Below, one piece after another: positions 32,605 through 45,419 of a DNA stretch of 64,000 nt. Position 1 is the stretch's first letter. Each line of letters opens with the position of its first letter. The notes under the pieces are model-generated. The model saw nothing but the letters and a program-made list of their open reading frames with translations. It was not told where the DNA came from and searched no databases. Made by a program: the position numbers and the translations under genes. This DNA comes from Nitratireductor basaltis (GTDB taxonomy: Bacteria; Pseudomonadota; Alphaproteobacteria; Rhizobiales; Rhizobiaceae), in assembly GCF_000733725.1 (NCBI RefSeq), contig NZ_JMQM01000001.1, positions 992,001 through 1,056,000 of the forward strand, read 5' to 3'.

Positions 32605-34491
32605 TCAGAAGCTCAGCGCCTGTTCGACCGCATTCCGGTTGACCCGCACGTCGTATTTCTCCTGCAGTCCCTGCACAAGCTGCTGCACCAGATCATTGGC
32701 ATAGGCAGAGCCGGTGTTGGAGACCACATTTTCGGGCAGCGCATCGGCTCCGGCTTCCGCGGGAGCGAAAACTTCCGTTACCTTGAAGAGGAAGCGACCT
32801 TCGCCTGCCGGATTGGGGAACATGCCCACGCCCTCAGGAGCAACATTGAATGCGGCTGCAACACCGTCGCGGCCGAGATCGGAATCGTCTGCAAGGCGCT
32901 TCAGGCCGCGCTTGACCTGCTTGGTCTGCCCGATTTCCTCGGCGATGGCGTCGAGCGTTGCGCCGGAGCGCAGTTTGGCAGCGAGTTCTTCTGCTCGTTC
33001 CTCGAGCTGAGCTACTGCTTCGCCTTCCTTCCAGTCGGCGACAACCCGTTCACGCACTTCTTCAAGTTCACGCTCGCGAGCAGGTACGATCTCCTCGATT
33101 TCGTAAAACAGATAGCCGTTGGCACCGAGATTGATCGGCGCATTTTCGATGCCCGTGTCGCTCTCAAAGGCTTCCGACAGGAGGTCCCTTGAAGCCGGCA
33201 GGTCGGAAATGACATTACCGTCTTCGTCCTGAGCGTTGCGGTCAACGCGTTCCACTGTCTGCATTTCCAGACCCAGACGCTCGGCTGCTTCCTTCATGGT
33301 TGCACCGCCAGCGCGTGCATCCTCATAGGCGTCATATATGTCGAGCAGGGAACGGCTTGCATCATCGAGTGCGAGTTCATTGCGGATTTCGTCGCTGACT
33401 TCTTCCAGTGGTGTTGCCTGCTCGGGCGTGATTTCGCTCACCCGCAGGATGACGTGGCCAAAAGCACCTTCAAAGACGTCGCTCACGCCGCCTTCGGGCA
33501 GTGCAAATGCTGCTTCTGCAAGGGCCGGATCCGAAAGCTCGCTTTTGGTGAAGGTACCGAGCTCGGCATCCTCAAGCGAGAGATCGCGCATTTCCACGAG
33601 GTCTTCGAAAGTCGCGCCGGTGCGCATGCTTTCGCGGGCTGCTGTCGCTTCTTCCTGTGTGGGGAAGACGATCTGCTCGATCCTGCGCTTCTCAGGCTGG
33701 GTGTAGCGCTCCTCGCGTGCCTCGTAATATTCACGCACCTGTTCGTCGGCAACGCTTTGGGGATCCGCTATGTCTTCCGGTTCAAGTTTCACATAGGCGA
33801 TCGTGCGGTATTCCGGTGCCGCGTAATCAGCCCTGTTTTCCTCGAAGAAACGTGCAAGCTCTTCGTCGGATGGCTCACTGATCGGCTCGACGAGCGAGCG
33901 GGGCAGGGGCACGAATTCGATGGTGCGGCTTTCGCCACGATATTGCGCAAGATTGCGCAGGAAGGTCTCAGGCGCGTTCATGCCATCGGACACGGCCTCG
34001 ATGATCTGCTGGCGGATAGCGACCTGTTCACGGTTTTTCAGATAGTCTTCGGGACGCATGCCGACCTGGGAGAGCACGAACTGGAACTGCTGGCGGTCGA
34101 AGCGTCCGTCGGGTCCGCGGAAGGCAGGGTCTGATGCCGTGAGCTCGGCAAGCCTGTCCTGAGACAGTCCAAGACCGATCTCGCGGGCGGCTTCATCCAA
34201 TACGGCTCCGGAAGCCAGTTCCGAAAGCACCTGGTTGTCGATGCCGAAGGATATGGCCTGTTCACGGGTGATGCGCGTGCCGATCTGCTGGGAGAGCACC
34301 GAAATCGAGCGGTCATAGGCCAGGCGATAGTCCAGCATGGAGACCGAAGTGCGGCCCGCCGAAATGACATCCCGGCCCATATCCGAGAAGATCTGCCCCG
34401 AGATGCCCCAGAACGCAAAACTGGCCACCAGCAAGACAAGCAGCAGCTTCGCAATCCAGCTTGAAGCAGCGTTTCTCAGAGTGTTGAGCAT
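32605..34491 (-). CDS. PpiD/SurA-type periplasmic peptidylprolyl isomerase
   Basis: Membrane-anchored folding factor at the exit of the Sec channel. The ATG at 34491 (MLNTLRNAASSWIAKLLLVL) gives 628 residues; a longer frame crosses into the tpiA promoter region and is not plausible. One N-terminal helix (about 12-30), a SurA-like chaperone region (35-240), a parvulin-type domain in the middle (about 265-385) and an acidic C-terminal half. This fits PpiD. Adjacent to trpD as in most of the order. Confidence 0.9.
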   Translation of the reverse strand: MLNTLRNAASSWIAKLLLVLLVASFAFWGISGQIFSDMGRDVISAGRTSVSMLDYRLAYDRSISVLSQQIGTRITREQAISFGIDNQVLSELASGAVLDEAAREIGLGLSQDRLAELTASDPAFRGPDGRFDRQQFQFVLSQVGMRPEDYLKNREQVAIRQQIIEAVSDGMNAPETFLRNLAQYRGESRTIEFVPLPRSLVEPISEPSDEELARFFEENRADYAAPEYRTIAYVKLEPEDIADPQSVADEQVREYYEAREERYTQPEKRRIEQIVFPTQEEATAARESMRTGATFEDLVEMRDLSLEDAELGTFTKSELSDPALAEAAFALPEGGVSDVFEGAFGHVILRVSEITPEQATPLEEVSDEIRNELALDDASRSLLDIYDAYEDARAGGATMKEAAERLGLEMQTVERVDRNAQDEDGNVISDLPASRDLLSEAFESDTGIENAPINLGANGYLFYEIEEIVPARERELEEVRERVVADWKEGEAVAQLEERAEELAAKLRSGATLDAIAEEIGQTKQVKRGLKRLADDSDLGRDGVAAAFNVAPEGVGMFPNPAGEGRFLFKVTEVFAPAEAGADALPENVVSNTGSAYANDLVQQLVQGLQEKYDVRVNRNAVEQALSF

Positions 34492-34627
34492 GATCGATCC
34501 CGTGTGGATGAGTGTTCTTTTCGTTGCAGCAAGGCAATAACGCCCCAAAGCAGCCCTGTCGATTGCTTTGTGCGTGCAATTTGGTAGGGGAACAGGGCAC
34601 AGCAAGTCAAAGCATTGTGAGGAACAG

Positions 34628-35386
34628 ATGACGCCAAACATCAAGCCACTCATCGCCGGCAACTGGAAAATGCATGGCACGAGTGCTTCGCTCTCCAGTC
34701 TGGAGGCCATGGCAACCGGCTTTGCCGAGGCGGCATCCGACGCGGATGGGGTAATCTGTGTACCAGCTACCTTGCTTGAGCGTGCCGCGGGTGTCGTCGA
34801 AGGCTCTTCATTGCAGGTTGGCGGGCAGGACTGTCATCCAGCGGAGAAAGGTGCGCATACAGGTGATATTTCGCCAGAGATGCTCTCTGACTGTGGTGCA
34901 ATCTATGTGATTGTCGGCCACTCGGAGCGCCGCGCCGATCATGGGGAAAGCGATGGCGTGGTCGCGGACAAGGCGAAGGCCGCCTGGCGTGCTGGGCTGA
35001 TCGCCATCATCTGCATCGGCGAGACCGAGGCCCAGCGCAAGGCCGGCGAGACATTCAATGTGCTGGAAGAGCAGATGGCGGGTTCGGTACCTGCCGGTGC
35101 AAGCGCCACAAATACAGTGATTGCCTACGAACCGGTGTGGGCGATCGGCACCGGCCTCACACCAGAAATCGCCGATATCGAGGCCGCTCATGCACATATC
35201 CGGCAGCATTTGCGCAAGCAGTTGGGCGCCGAAACCGCCGACTCCATGCGTCTGCTCTATGGTGGTTCCGTGAAGCCGGGGAATGCAGGAGACATACTTT
35301 CGGTGGAAAATGTCGATGGTGCGCTTATTGGTGGAGCAAGCCTGAAGGCAGAAGACTATCTGGGGATTGTCGGCTCCGTTGGCTGA
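34628..35386 (+). CDS. tpiA: Triosephosphate isomerase
   Basis: Interconverts glyceraldehyde-3-phosphate and dihydroxyacetone phosphate. The ATG at 34628 gives MTPNIKPLIAGNWKMHG and 252 residues; the frame is open 60 bases upstream without family similarity. Catalytic lysine K14, the histidine in IVGHSERR and glutamate in AYEPVWAIGTG are present, with the phosphate loops LLYGGSVKPGN and GALIGGASL. Divergent from ppiD. Confidence 0.98.
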   Translation: MTPNIKPLIAGNWKMHGTSASLSSLEAMATGFAEAASDADGVICVPATLLERAAGVVEGSSLQVGGQDCHPAEKGAHTGDISPEMLSDCGAIYVIVGHSERRADHGESDGVVADKAKAAWRAGLIAIICIGETEAQRKAGETFNVLEEQMAGSVPAGASATNTVIAYEPVWAIGTGLTPEIADIEAAHAHIRQHLRKQLGAETADSMRLLYGGSVKPGNAGDILSVENVDGALIGGASLKAEDYLGIVGSVG

Positions 35387-35540
35387 AACACTGGCATCGG
35401 GCGCTTGCAGAAGACCGTATGGTGCCTATATCCGCCTCAACGACGCCGCAGATGCGGGGTTGGATTCTGCGATAAAGCCGTGTAATGAGCCGCGTCCGCA
35501 GCAATAAGCCGCTTGTCCGCGCAAGGCGCTGGAAGGAAAA

Positions 35541-35960
35541 ATGCAAACTGTCATCATTGTCATTCACCTGCTTGTCGTCCTTGCTCTGGTCGGCGTTGTC
35601 CTCATGCAGCGCTCCGAGGGAGGCGGGCTTGGAATTGGTGGCGGTTCGGGCTTCATGTCTGCTCGCGGCGCAGCCAATGCGCTCACGCGCACCACATCCA
35701 TTCTTGCTGCAGCGTTTTTCGCCACGTCTCTGGCGCTTTCCCTGATTGCTCGCTACCAGGCGAGCCCCACCGATATTCTGGATCGACTTCCACAGACCCA
35801 GGGCGAGAGTGGTCAGAGCGAAGGTGGCGCTGGCGTGCTCGATCAGCTTGGCGGAAGTGATGAACCGTCTGCTCCGGCAGACAGTGACGCACCGGCCGTG
35901 CCTTCGGGTGACGCTGCGCCGGCAGACAATGCCGAGCCACAAGTGCCCACTGGTCAGTAA
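35541..35960 (+). CDS. secG: Preprotein translocase subunit SecG
   Basis: Auxiliary subunit of the SecYEG channel. The 139 residues have two hydrophobic helices (about 3-20 and 52-70) separated by the conserved LMQRSEGGGLGIGGGSG linker. The long Ser/Ala/Pro/Asp-rich tail after residue 75 is low complexity and usual in this order. Ribosome site GGAAGGAAAAA. The gene lies 154 bases after tpiA, a gap with a short GC hairpin but no clear promoter. Confidence 0.95.
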   Translation: MQTVIIVIHLLVVLALVGVVLMQRSEGGGLGIGGGSGFMSARGAANALTRTTSILAAAFFATSLALSLIARYQASPTDILDRLPQTQGESGQSEGGAGVLDQLGGSDEPSAPADSDAPAVPSGDAAPADNAEPQVPTGQ

Positions 35961-35968
35961 CGGGTTAG

Positions 35969-37729
<1,761 letters not shown>

Positions 37730-37786
37730 TCGGTCGAGACTGCCACAGGTTTGCAATGTGCCTCATCATGGGGCACATCGCATTTC

Positions 37787-38665
37787 ATGAGCGATAGAGC
37801 GCCCACGACCAGTACTGTTGCAATTGACCACTGCGTCTTGCCAGTGGCCTCGCTTGCAGTGGCACGTGAACGCTATGAGGCGCTTGGCTTCACGGTCGCG
37901 CCGGATGCATTACATCCTTTTGGAACCGGCAATGCCTGCATCTTTTTTGCAGACGGCACCTATCTGGAACCGCTGGCGGTTTGCGACCGGACTGCCTATC
38001 GGGATGCTTTGAGCGACCAAAACAGTTTCATCCTGCGTGACAAGAGTTTCAGACAGACGCAGGGCAATGAGGGATTTTCCGCACTCGCCCTGAAAACCGA
38101 CGACGCTCGGGCAGATCATGAGCGCTTCCTTCTGTCGGGCAACTCTGCCGGTGCTCCCGTAGAGTTTGCACGTCCTCTGAAAGGGCCTGACGGTTCGACG
38201 GGGGAAGCACGATTTCGGTTGGCTTTCTCTGCGCCTGCAGGGACTGGCGGTTTTTGCTTTACCTGCCAGCGCTTGCACCGCTCGGCCATGGGGGGCGGAA
38301 CCTCGAGCCGGCACGGGAACGGCGTTAGCGGTCTGCTTTCGGTCTCCGTGAAAGTCGGAGACCTCGAGACAGCCCAAATCTATTTCAGCAAGCTCGCCTG
38401 TGTTCCTGCCATTGGTACAGAAACCGGCGCGGTGGTTCGGTTCCGGAATTGTGCCGTTCACCTGGAGCAGGATCCCGCGATGCCTGACAGCGACGAGATC
38501 CGCTTCGATGCGGTGACATTTTCATGCGCCGACCCGGGAAAGCTTCGTCAAATTCTGACGCGTTCGAATATTGTCTGGCAGGAAAGGAATGGTGCCATAC
38601 ACATTCCGACTGCGCCGGGCCAGGGCGCGACATTCATCTTCAAGGAGAATGATCATGAAGCCTAA
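37787..38665 (+). CDS. VOC-family (glyoxalase-like) protein
   Basis: Vicinal oxygen chelate superfamily protein of unknown substrate. ATG at 37787 gives 292 residues; a TTG 36 bases upstream is less likely. Two glyoxalase-like halves can be seen: about 8-150 (IDHCVLPVASLAVARERYEA, FADGTYLEPLAV) and about 170-285 (LSVSVKVGDLETAQIYFSKL). The histidine and glutamate of the first half (HCVL, LEPL) match usual metal ligands. It is between pyrG and kdsA, with its last 11 bases overlapping kdsA, so co-expression with kdsA is likely. No specific function is claimed. Confidence 0.8.
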   Translation: MSDRAPTTSTVAIDHCVLPVASLAVARERYEALGFTVAPDALHPFGTGNACIFFADGTYLEPLAVCDRTAYRDALSDQNSFILRDKSFRQTQGNEGFSALALKTDDARADHERFLLSGNSAGAPVEFARPLKGPDGSTGEARFRLAFSAPAGTGGFCFTCQRLHRSAMGGGTSSRHGNGVSGLLSVSVKVGDLETAQIYFSKLACVPAIGTETGAVVRFRNCAVHLEQDPAMPDSDEIRFDAVTFSCADPGKLRQILTRSNIVWQERNGAIHIPTAPGQGATFIFKENDHEA

Positions 38666-39485
38666 TACAAGCGTGAAGGTCGGCGATGCGGTATTCGCCA
38701 ATGACGCTCCGTTCGCGCTCATTGCCGGTCCGTGCCAGATGGAATCGCGCCAGCATGCTTTCGACATGGCCGGCAAGCTCAAGGAACTGACTACCGAGCT
38801 TGGTCTTGGCTTCGTCTTCAAGACCAGTTTCGACAAGGCCAATCGCACATCGCTTTCGGGCAAGCGGGGAATGGGGCTGGAAGCAGCCCTTCCGGTCTTT
38901 GCGGATATCCGCAAGGAGCTCTCACTGCCCGTGCTGACCGACATCCACAACGAAGAACAATGCGTTGTGGTGGGCGAGGTCGTCGATGTCCTTCAGATTC
39001 CGGCCTTTCTCTGCCGACAAACGGATCTGCTCATTGCTGCTGCGAAAACCGGCAAGGTCATCAATGTGAAAAAGGGACAGTTCCTGGCTCCCTGGGATAT
39101 GGGAAACGTGATCAGCAAGGTCACCGAATCAGGCAATCCCAATGTGCTGGTGACCGAACGCGGGGCATCGTTCGGCTACAATACACTCGTGTCTGACATG
39201 CGAGCCCTGCCGCAGATGGCGGAGTTTGGCGCTCCGGTCATCTTTGACGCCACGCATTCCGTTCAGCAGCCGGGCGGGCGAGGCGGGTCGAGCGGTGGTG
39301 ACCGCCGCTTTGTGGAACCGCTCGCCAGCGCAGCGGTAGCGGTTGGTGTCGCGGGCATTTTCATAGAGACGCATGAAGATCCCGACAATGCACCTTCCGA
39401 TGGGCCGAACATGGTGCCATTTGCCGACATGAAGCGGTTGCTGGAGCGCCTGATGGCTTTTGACAGTGTTTCAAAGAACACCTGA
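38655..39485 (+). CDS. kdsA: 2-dehydro-3-deoxyphosphooctonate aldolase (Kdo8P synthase)
   Basis: Makes Kdo-8-phosphate for lipopolysaccharide inner core. The ATG at 38655 has AAGGAG seven bases upstream and gives 276 residues; ATG 38649 is too close to that site. Motifs IAGPCQMES, FKTSFDKANR, DIHNEEQC and DATHSVQQPGG mark the family. A cysteine in GPCQMES leaves open whether the enzyme is the metal-dependent form. Confidence 0.97.
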   Translation: MKPNTSVKVGDAVFANDAPFALIAGPCQMESRQHAFDMAGKLKELTTELGLGFVFKTSFDKANRTSLSGKRGMGLEAALPVFADIRKELSLPVLTDIHNEEQCVVVGEVVDVLQIPAFLCRQTDLLIAAAKTGKVINVKKGQFLAPWDMGNVISKVTESGNPNVLVTERGASFGYNTLVSDMRALPQMAEFGAPVIFDATHSVQQPGGRGGSSGGDRRFVEPLASAAVAVGVAGIFIETHEDPDNAPSDGPNMVPFADMKRLLERLMAFDSVSKNT

Positions 39486-39562
39486 CGCATGCGGTGTCAT
39501 TGTCTTTTTGACGCCATAGGGTAAGAGAAGCGCGTATTTCTCCGATCAATCCACACGAGTAA

Positions 39563-40852
<1,290 letters not shown>

Positions 40853-40882
40853 TATCTCGCAGTATCCCGACAGTTGTCATGG

Positions 40883-40915
40883 GAGGTGCATCGGGATGCC
40901 GGTGCACCTCTTTTT
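40883..40915 (+). terminator. Intrinsic terminator after eno
   Basis: GAGGTGCATCGG pairs with CCGGTGCACCTC (12 bp including one G-T wobble) around GATG, followed by five Ts, 30 bases after eno. Confidence 0.92.
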
Positions 40916-40989
40916 CATTTGCTATCGCAACATAACGGTCCATTAAGCAAAATCGGGCGATATGCGGCAGAGAAGGAGAATTTCTCGGC

Positions 40990-41313
40990 ATGTGGACCCG
41001 CCATCACAAAAGACGCAATACCGGTCGGCTGATCGTTCCGATGATCGCCTGCGTCGTGCTGGCTTATTTCAGCTATCACGCCTATCATGGCCGCTACGGG
41101 ATCAACTCCAAGGCCAGCCTTGAGGCGAGGCTGGAACTGCTTGAAGCACAGCATCAAAAGATTGTCTCGTCACGGGTGAAGCTGGAAGAGAGGCTTGCGC
41201 TGCTGCAGGACGGATCCGTGGAGCGGGACATGCTCGATGAACAGGCGCGGCGCGCACTCAATCTCGCCCAGGATCGTGAATTGGTGATCTTTAGGGTGCA
41301 GCGCAGCAATTAA
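40990..41313 (+). CDS. ftsB: Septum formation initiator family protein (FtsB-like)
   Basis: Small bitopic division protein expected to join FtsL and FtsQ. The 107 residues have a basic cytoplasmic start, one helix (about 14-32) and a coiled coil (about 42-80, LEARLELLEAQHQKIVSSR), followed by DMLDEQARRALNLAQDRE typical of the DivIC/FtsB family. Located after eno, the same place as in E. coli and most proteobacteria. Confidence 0.9.
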   Translation: MWTRHHKRRNTGRLIVPMIACVVLAYFSYHAYHGRYGINSKASLEARLELLEAQHQKIVSSRVKLEERLALLQDGSVERDMLDEQARRALNLAQDRELVIFRVQRSN

Positions 41314-41338
41314 CCGGTATTCGGTTAATTGCTTTTTT
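41308..41338 (+). terminator. Intrinsic terminator overlapping the ftsB stop
   Basis: AATTAACCG/CGGTTAATT, a perfect 9-bp stem with a GTATT loop, followed by GC and six Ts. The left arm contains the last sense codon and TAA stop of ftsB. It separates ftsB from the pdh operon, whose 233-base leader up to pdhA holds no other feature I can support. Confidence 0.88.
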
Positions 41339-41571
41339 CCCTATGTGTTAGAACGGTTTAGCTGCATAGCTGGCATGCATTTTCCGCATGGCGGAACGGT
41401 TCTTGCCATGCTAGCCTTTTGGCAACTGCTGCTGCGCGCTCCGTTTCCCTGGCTGGAAGCGGGGCGCTGCAGTGCGCGGTATCGTTTAGCCTGCAGGGCC
41501 GATGGTTTCATGTCGAAACCTGTCTCCACAAAAAGGGGAGCGGCCCGATGCAAGACTTTAGGGAGTGACCG

Positions 41572-42642
41572 ATGGCGACATCCGCCAGGAAAGCCTCATC
41601 GAAGTCGGCACCCAGCCGTTCCAAGGGTACGCCCCAGACGGCTGTTGCTGCTGCCAACGCGGTGAAGACACCCGAGCCAGCCGATTTCAAGAAGGAAGAC
41701 GAACTGAAGGCCTATGAGGAGATGCTCCTCATCCGCCGTTTCGAGGAGAAGGCGGGCCAGCTTTACGGCATGGGGCTGATCGGTGGTTTCTGCCACCTCT
41801 ATATCGGTCAGGAAGCCGTGGTTGTCGGTATGCAGATGTCGCTCAAGGAGGGTGATCAGGTCATCACCGGTTACCGTGATCACGGCCACATGCTTGCAAC
41901 CGGAATGGAAGCACGTGGTGTGATGGCAGAGCTTACCGGTCGCCGTGGAGGCTACTCCAAGGGCAAGGGCGGCTCCATGCACATGTTCTCGAAAGAGAAG
42001 CATTTCTATGGCGGTCACGGCATCGTGGGCGCACAGGTGTCGCTGGGTACCGGTCTGGCCTTCGCGAATCGGTATCGCGGCAATGACAGTGTCTCTCTGA
42101 CCTATTTCGGCGATGGCGCGGCCAATCAGGGTCAGGTCTATGAAAGCTTCAACATGGCTTCGCTGTGGAAGCTTCCGGTGGTCTACATCATCGAGAACAA
42201 CCGCTACGCCATGGGTACATCCGTTTCGCGTTCATCCGCTGAAACCGATTTCTCCATGCGCGGCATCTCCTTCAAGATACCGGGCATCCAGGTCGACGGC
42301 ATGGATGTGCGTGCCGTGAAGGCTGCCGGCGATCTTGCCGTCGAGTGGTGCCGTTCCGGCAAGGGTCCGATCATCCTCGAGATGCAGACCTATCGCTATC
42401 GCGGGCACTCCATGTCCGATCCGGCCAAGTACCGGACGAAGGAGGAAGTGCAGAAGATGCGCTCCGAGCAGGATCCGATCGAGCAGGTGAAGAACCGTCT
42501 GATCGAGAAGAAGTGGGCGAGCGAGGACGACCTGAAGGCCATCGACAAGAAGGTTCGCGAAGTGGTCGCCGATTCCGCCGAATTCGCTCAGAACGACCCC
42601 GAGCCGGATGTATCCGAGCTCTATACCGACATTCTGCTCTAA
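41572..42642 (+). CDS. pdhA: Pyruvate dehydrogenase E1 component, alpha subunit
   Basis: With PdhB forms the thiamine diphosphate-dependent E1 of pyruvate dehydrogenase, decarboxylating pyruvate and acetylating the lipoyl arm. The 356 residues include the TPP motif [18 protein letters not shown] ... ENN and the phosphorylation-loop like [17 protein letters not shown]. The N-terminal 35 residues are a Ser/Ala/Lys-rich extension. First gene of the block pdhA-pdhB-pdhC. Confidence 0.97.
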   Translation: MATSARKASSKSAPSRSKGTPQTAVAAANAVKTPEPADFKKEDELKAYEEMLLIRRFEEKAGQLYGMGLIGGFCHLYIGQEAVVVGMQMSLKEGDQVITGYRDHGHMLATGMEARGVMAELTGRRGGYSKGKGGSMHMFSKEKHFYGGHGIVGAQVSLGTGLAFANRYRGNDSVSLTYFGDGAANQGQVYESFNMASLWKLPVVYIIENNRYAMGTSVSRSSAETDFSMRGISFKIPGIQVDGMDVRAVKAAGDLAVEWCRSGKGPIILEMQTYRYRGHSMSDPAKYRTKEEVQKMRSEQDPIEQVKNRLIEKKWASEDDLKAIDKKVREVVADSAEFAQNDPEPDVSELYTDILL

Positions 42643-42655
42643 GGGGGACGCATCC

Positions 42656-44056
42656 ATGCCAACGGAAATTCTCATGCCCGCGCTTTCCCCGACCATGGAG
42701 GAAGGCAATCTTGCCAAGTGGCTCAAGAAGGAAGGTGACAGCGTTGCTCCTGGCGACGTGATTGCCGAGATCGAAACCGACAAGGCCACGATGGAAGTCG
42801 AAGCCGTCGACGAAGGCACGATCGGGAAGATCCTGATCGAAGAGGGAACGGAAGGCGTGAAGGTCAACACGCCTATCGCCGTACTTCTCGAAGAAGGCGA
42901 AAGCGCTGACGATCTGGACAAGTCCGCATCCAGCGCGCCAGCGAAGGATTCCGAAGCACCTGCCGAGGAAGCATCTTCCCAGCAGAACGAAGAGGCCCCC
43001 AAGGCCGCTGCTGCGCCCAAGTCTGTCAAGCAGGAGCTTCCTTCCGATCCGGATATTCCGGAAGGCACCGAGATGGTTCCGACCACCGTTCGCGAGGCGC
43101 TTCGCGACGCGATGGCCGAAGAAATGCGCCGCGACGAGGATGTCTTCGTCATGGGTGAAGAAGTCGCCGAGTATCAAGGCGCCTACAAGATTACCCAGGG
43201 GTTGCTCGATGAGTTCGGCGACCGCCGCGTTGTCGACACGCCGATCACAGAACATGGTTTTGCCGGTGTCGGTGTCGGTGCCGCCTTTGCCGGTTTGAAG
43301 CCGATTGTCGAGTTCATGACCTTCAACTTTGCCATGCAGGCGATGGACCAGATCATCAACTCGGCAGCCAAGACCCTCTATATGGCAGGCGGCCAGATGG
43401 GTGCGCCGATCGTGTTCCGTGGCCCGAACGGTGCTGCTGCACGTGTCGCAGCCCAGCACAGCCAGGACTATGCGGCGTGGTACGGCCATATTCCGGGTCT
43501 CAAGGTCGTCATGCCCTACACCGCAGCGGATGCGAAGGGCTTGTTGAAAGCAGCCATCCGTGACCCCAATCCGGTGGTTTTCCTCGAGAACGAGATTCTC
43601 TACGGGCAGACCTTCGACGTGCCGAAGATGGATGACTTCGTGCTGCCCATCGGCAAGGCGCGCATTCACAAGATTGGTACGGACGCGACCATCGTCTCCT
43701 TCGGCATCGGCATGACCTATGCGGTCAAGGCCGCCGAGGAACTGGCCGGCGAAGGTCTTGATGTGGAGATCATCGATCTGCGCACGATCCGTCCGCTTGA
43801 TCTCGATACGGTTATCGAGTCGGTGAAGAAGACGAACCGTCTTGTGACAGTCGAGGAAGGCTTCCCGCAGTCGTCCGTGGGCGATCACATCGCTGCCCAG
43901 GTGATGCAGCGTGCATTTGACTATCTCGATGCACCGGTCATCACCATCACGGGCAAGGATGTGCCGATGCCTTATGCGGCCAATCTTGAAAAGCTGGCTC
44001 TGCCCAATGTGGCGGAAGTGGTCGAAGCGGTGAAAGCCGTTTCCTACCGGAACTGA
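42656..44056 (+). CDS. pdhB: Pyruvate dehydrogenase E1 beta subunit with N-terminal lipoyl domain
   Basis: The ATG at 42656 ([20 protein letters not shown]) gives 466 residues. Residues 1-80 are a lipoyl domain with K43 in [11 protein letters not shown] as the lipoylation site; an Ala/Glu/Pro linker (about 85-125) follows, then the E1-beta catalytic body ([44 protein letters not shown]). E1-beta with its own lipoyl domain is characteristic of alphaproteobacteria. It lies 13 bases after pdhA. Confidence 0.97.
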   Translation: MPTEILMPALSPTMEEGNLAKWLKKEGDSVAPGDVIAEIETDKATMEVEAVDEGTIGKILIEEGTEGVKVNTPIAVLLEEGESADDLDKSASSAPAKDSEAPAEEASSQQNEEAPKAAAAPKSVKQELPSDPDIPEGTEMVPTTVREALRDAMAEEMRRDEDVFVMGEEVAEYQGAYKITQGLLDEFGDRRVVDTPITEHGFAGVGVGAAFAGLKPIVEFMTFNFAMQAMDQIINSAAKTLYMAGGQMGAPIVFRGPNGAAARVAAQHSQDYAAWYGHIPGLKVVMPYTAADAKGLLKAAIRDPNPVVFLENEILYGQTFDVPKMDDFVLPIGKARIHKIGTDATIVSFGIGMTYAVKAAEELAGEGLDVEIIDLRTIRPLDLDTVIESVKKTNRLVTVEEGFPQSSVGDHIAAQVMQRAFDYLDAPVITITGKDVPMPYAANLEKLALPNVAEVVEAVKAVSYRN

Positions 44057-44069
44057 GGGAGCAGTCTTC

Positions 44070-45413
44070 ATGCCGATCAAGATCACAATGCCTGCGCTCT
44101 CACCAACCATGGAAGAGGGCAACCTCGCCAAGTGGCTGGTGAAAGAAGGCGATACCGTCTCGGCCGGTGATGTCATTGCCGAGATCGAGACGGACAAGGC
44201 GACGATGGAAGTCGAGGCCGTGGACGAAGGCACGGTGGCAAAGCTTGTCGTTTCCGAAGGCACCGAGGGCGTGAAGGTCAATGCCCTCATCGCGGTTCTG
44301 GCAGAAGAAGGCGAGGATGCATCCGAGGCAGCCAAGGCGGCGGAAGGTGGCGAAAGTGCACCTGCCAAGGAAGCTCCGAAGGCTGAGGAAAAGAAGGACG
44401 AGCCTGCTCCAGCAAAGGCTGAAGCTTCTGCGAAAGCGGAGGCCGCACCATCCAAGAGCGACGACGCTGCGAAGGGTGAACGCGTTTTTGCCTCGCCTCT
44501 CGCGCGCCGAATCGCCAAGGACGCAGGTATCGACCTCAAGACCTTGAAGGGCAGTGGTCCAAAAGGCCGGATCGTCAAGGCTGACGTGGAGAAGGCCAGG
44601 GAAGAAGGTGTTCCTGCGGGCAAGGCCGCGGATGCACCTGCGGCAGCGTCAGCAGCCAAGCCCATGTCCGACGATGCCGTTCTCAAGCTGTTCGAGGAAG
44701 GCTCCTACGAGCTTGTGCCGCATGATTCCATGCGCAAGACCATCGCGCGGCGTCTGGTCGAGGCGAAGAGCACGATTCCGCATTTCTATCTGACGGTGGA
44801 TTGCGAGCTCGACGCGCTGCTGAAGCTTCGCAAGGAGCTGAATGCGGCGGCGCCCGTGGTAAAGACCGACGACGGCGAGAAGCCTGCCTACAAGCTTTCG
44901 GTCAATGATATGGTCATCAAAGCCATGGCCATGGCGCTGCAGGCGGTGCCGGACGCTAATGTATCGTGGACAGAGGCCAATATGGTCCGCCACAAACATG
45001 CCGATGTCGGCGTTGCGGTCTCAATTCCCGGTGGCCTCATAACGCCGATCATTCGCAAGGCGGAACAGAAGACGCTGTCTGCCATCTCAAACGAAATGAA
45101 AGATCTGGCGGGCCGGGCTCGTAACCGCAAGCTGAAGCCTGAGGAATATCAGGGTGGCAGCACTGCGGTTTCCAATTTGGGCATGTTCGGCATCAAGGAT
45201 TTCTCCGCAGTCATCAACCCGCCCCATGCGACCATTCTGGCCGTTGGTGCTGGCGAGCAGCGTCCGGTCGTCAAGGATGGCGAACTGGCCGTTGCGACGG
45301 TGATGTCCGCCACGCTTTCCACCGATCACCGTGCGGTCGACGGTGTTCTTGGCGCGGAGCTTCTGGCAGCATTCAAGCGTCTCATCGAGAACCCGATGGG
45401 CATGCTGGTCTAA
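44070..45413 (+). CDS. pdhC: Dihydrolipoamide acetyltransferase (E2) of pyruvate dehydrogenase
   Basis: Core subunit that transfers acetyl from lipoamide to CoA. The 447 residues hold one lipoyl domain (1-80, K43) nearly identical to that of PdhB, an Ala/Lys/Glu linker, a peripheral subunit-binding domain (about 137-172, [20 protein letters not shown]) and the catalytic domain ending with the [14 protein letters not shown] active-site histidine/aspartate motif. Begins 13 bases after pdhB. Confidence 0.97.
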   Translation: MPIKITMPALSPTMEEGNLAKWLVKEGDTVSAGDVIAEIETDKATMEVEAVDEGTVAKLVVSEGTEGVKVNALIAVLAEEGEDASEAAKAAEGGESAPAKEAPKAEEKKDEPAPAKAEASAKAEAAPSKSDDAAKGERVFASPLARRIAKDAGIDLKTLKGSGPKGRIVKADVEKAREEGVPAGKAADAPAAASAAKPMSDDAVLKLFEEGSYELVPHDSMRKTIARRLVEAKSTIPHFYLTVDCELDALLKLRKELNAAAPVVKTDDGEKPAYKLSVNDMVIKAMAMALQAVPDANVSWTEANMVRHKHADVGVAVSIPGGLITPIIRKAEQKTLSAISNEMKDLAGRARNRKLKPEEYQGGSTAVSNLGMFGIKDFSAVINPPHATILAVGAGEQRPVVKDGELAVATVMSATLSTDHRAVDGVLGAELLAAFKRLIENPMGMLV

Positions 45414-45419
45414 GCGGGA

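Noticed and set aside
42371-44686. 771-codon open frame on the minus strand opposite pdhB and pdhC
   Set aside because: It is the complement of two clearly real genes in a GC-rich genome; its predicted protein is low complexity (Ser/Ala rich), has no recognisable domain and no ribosome site. An antisense shadow.
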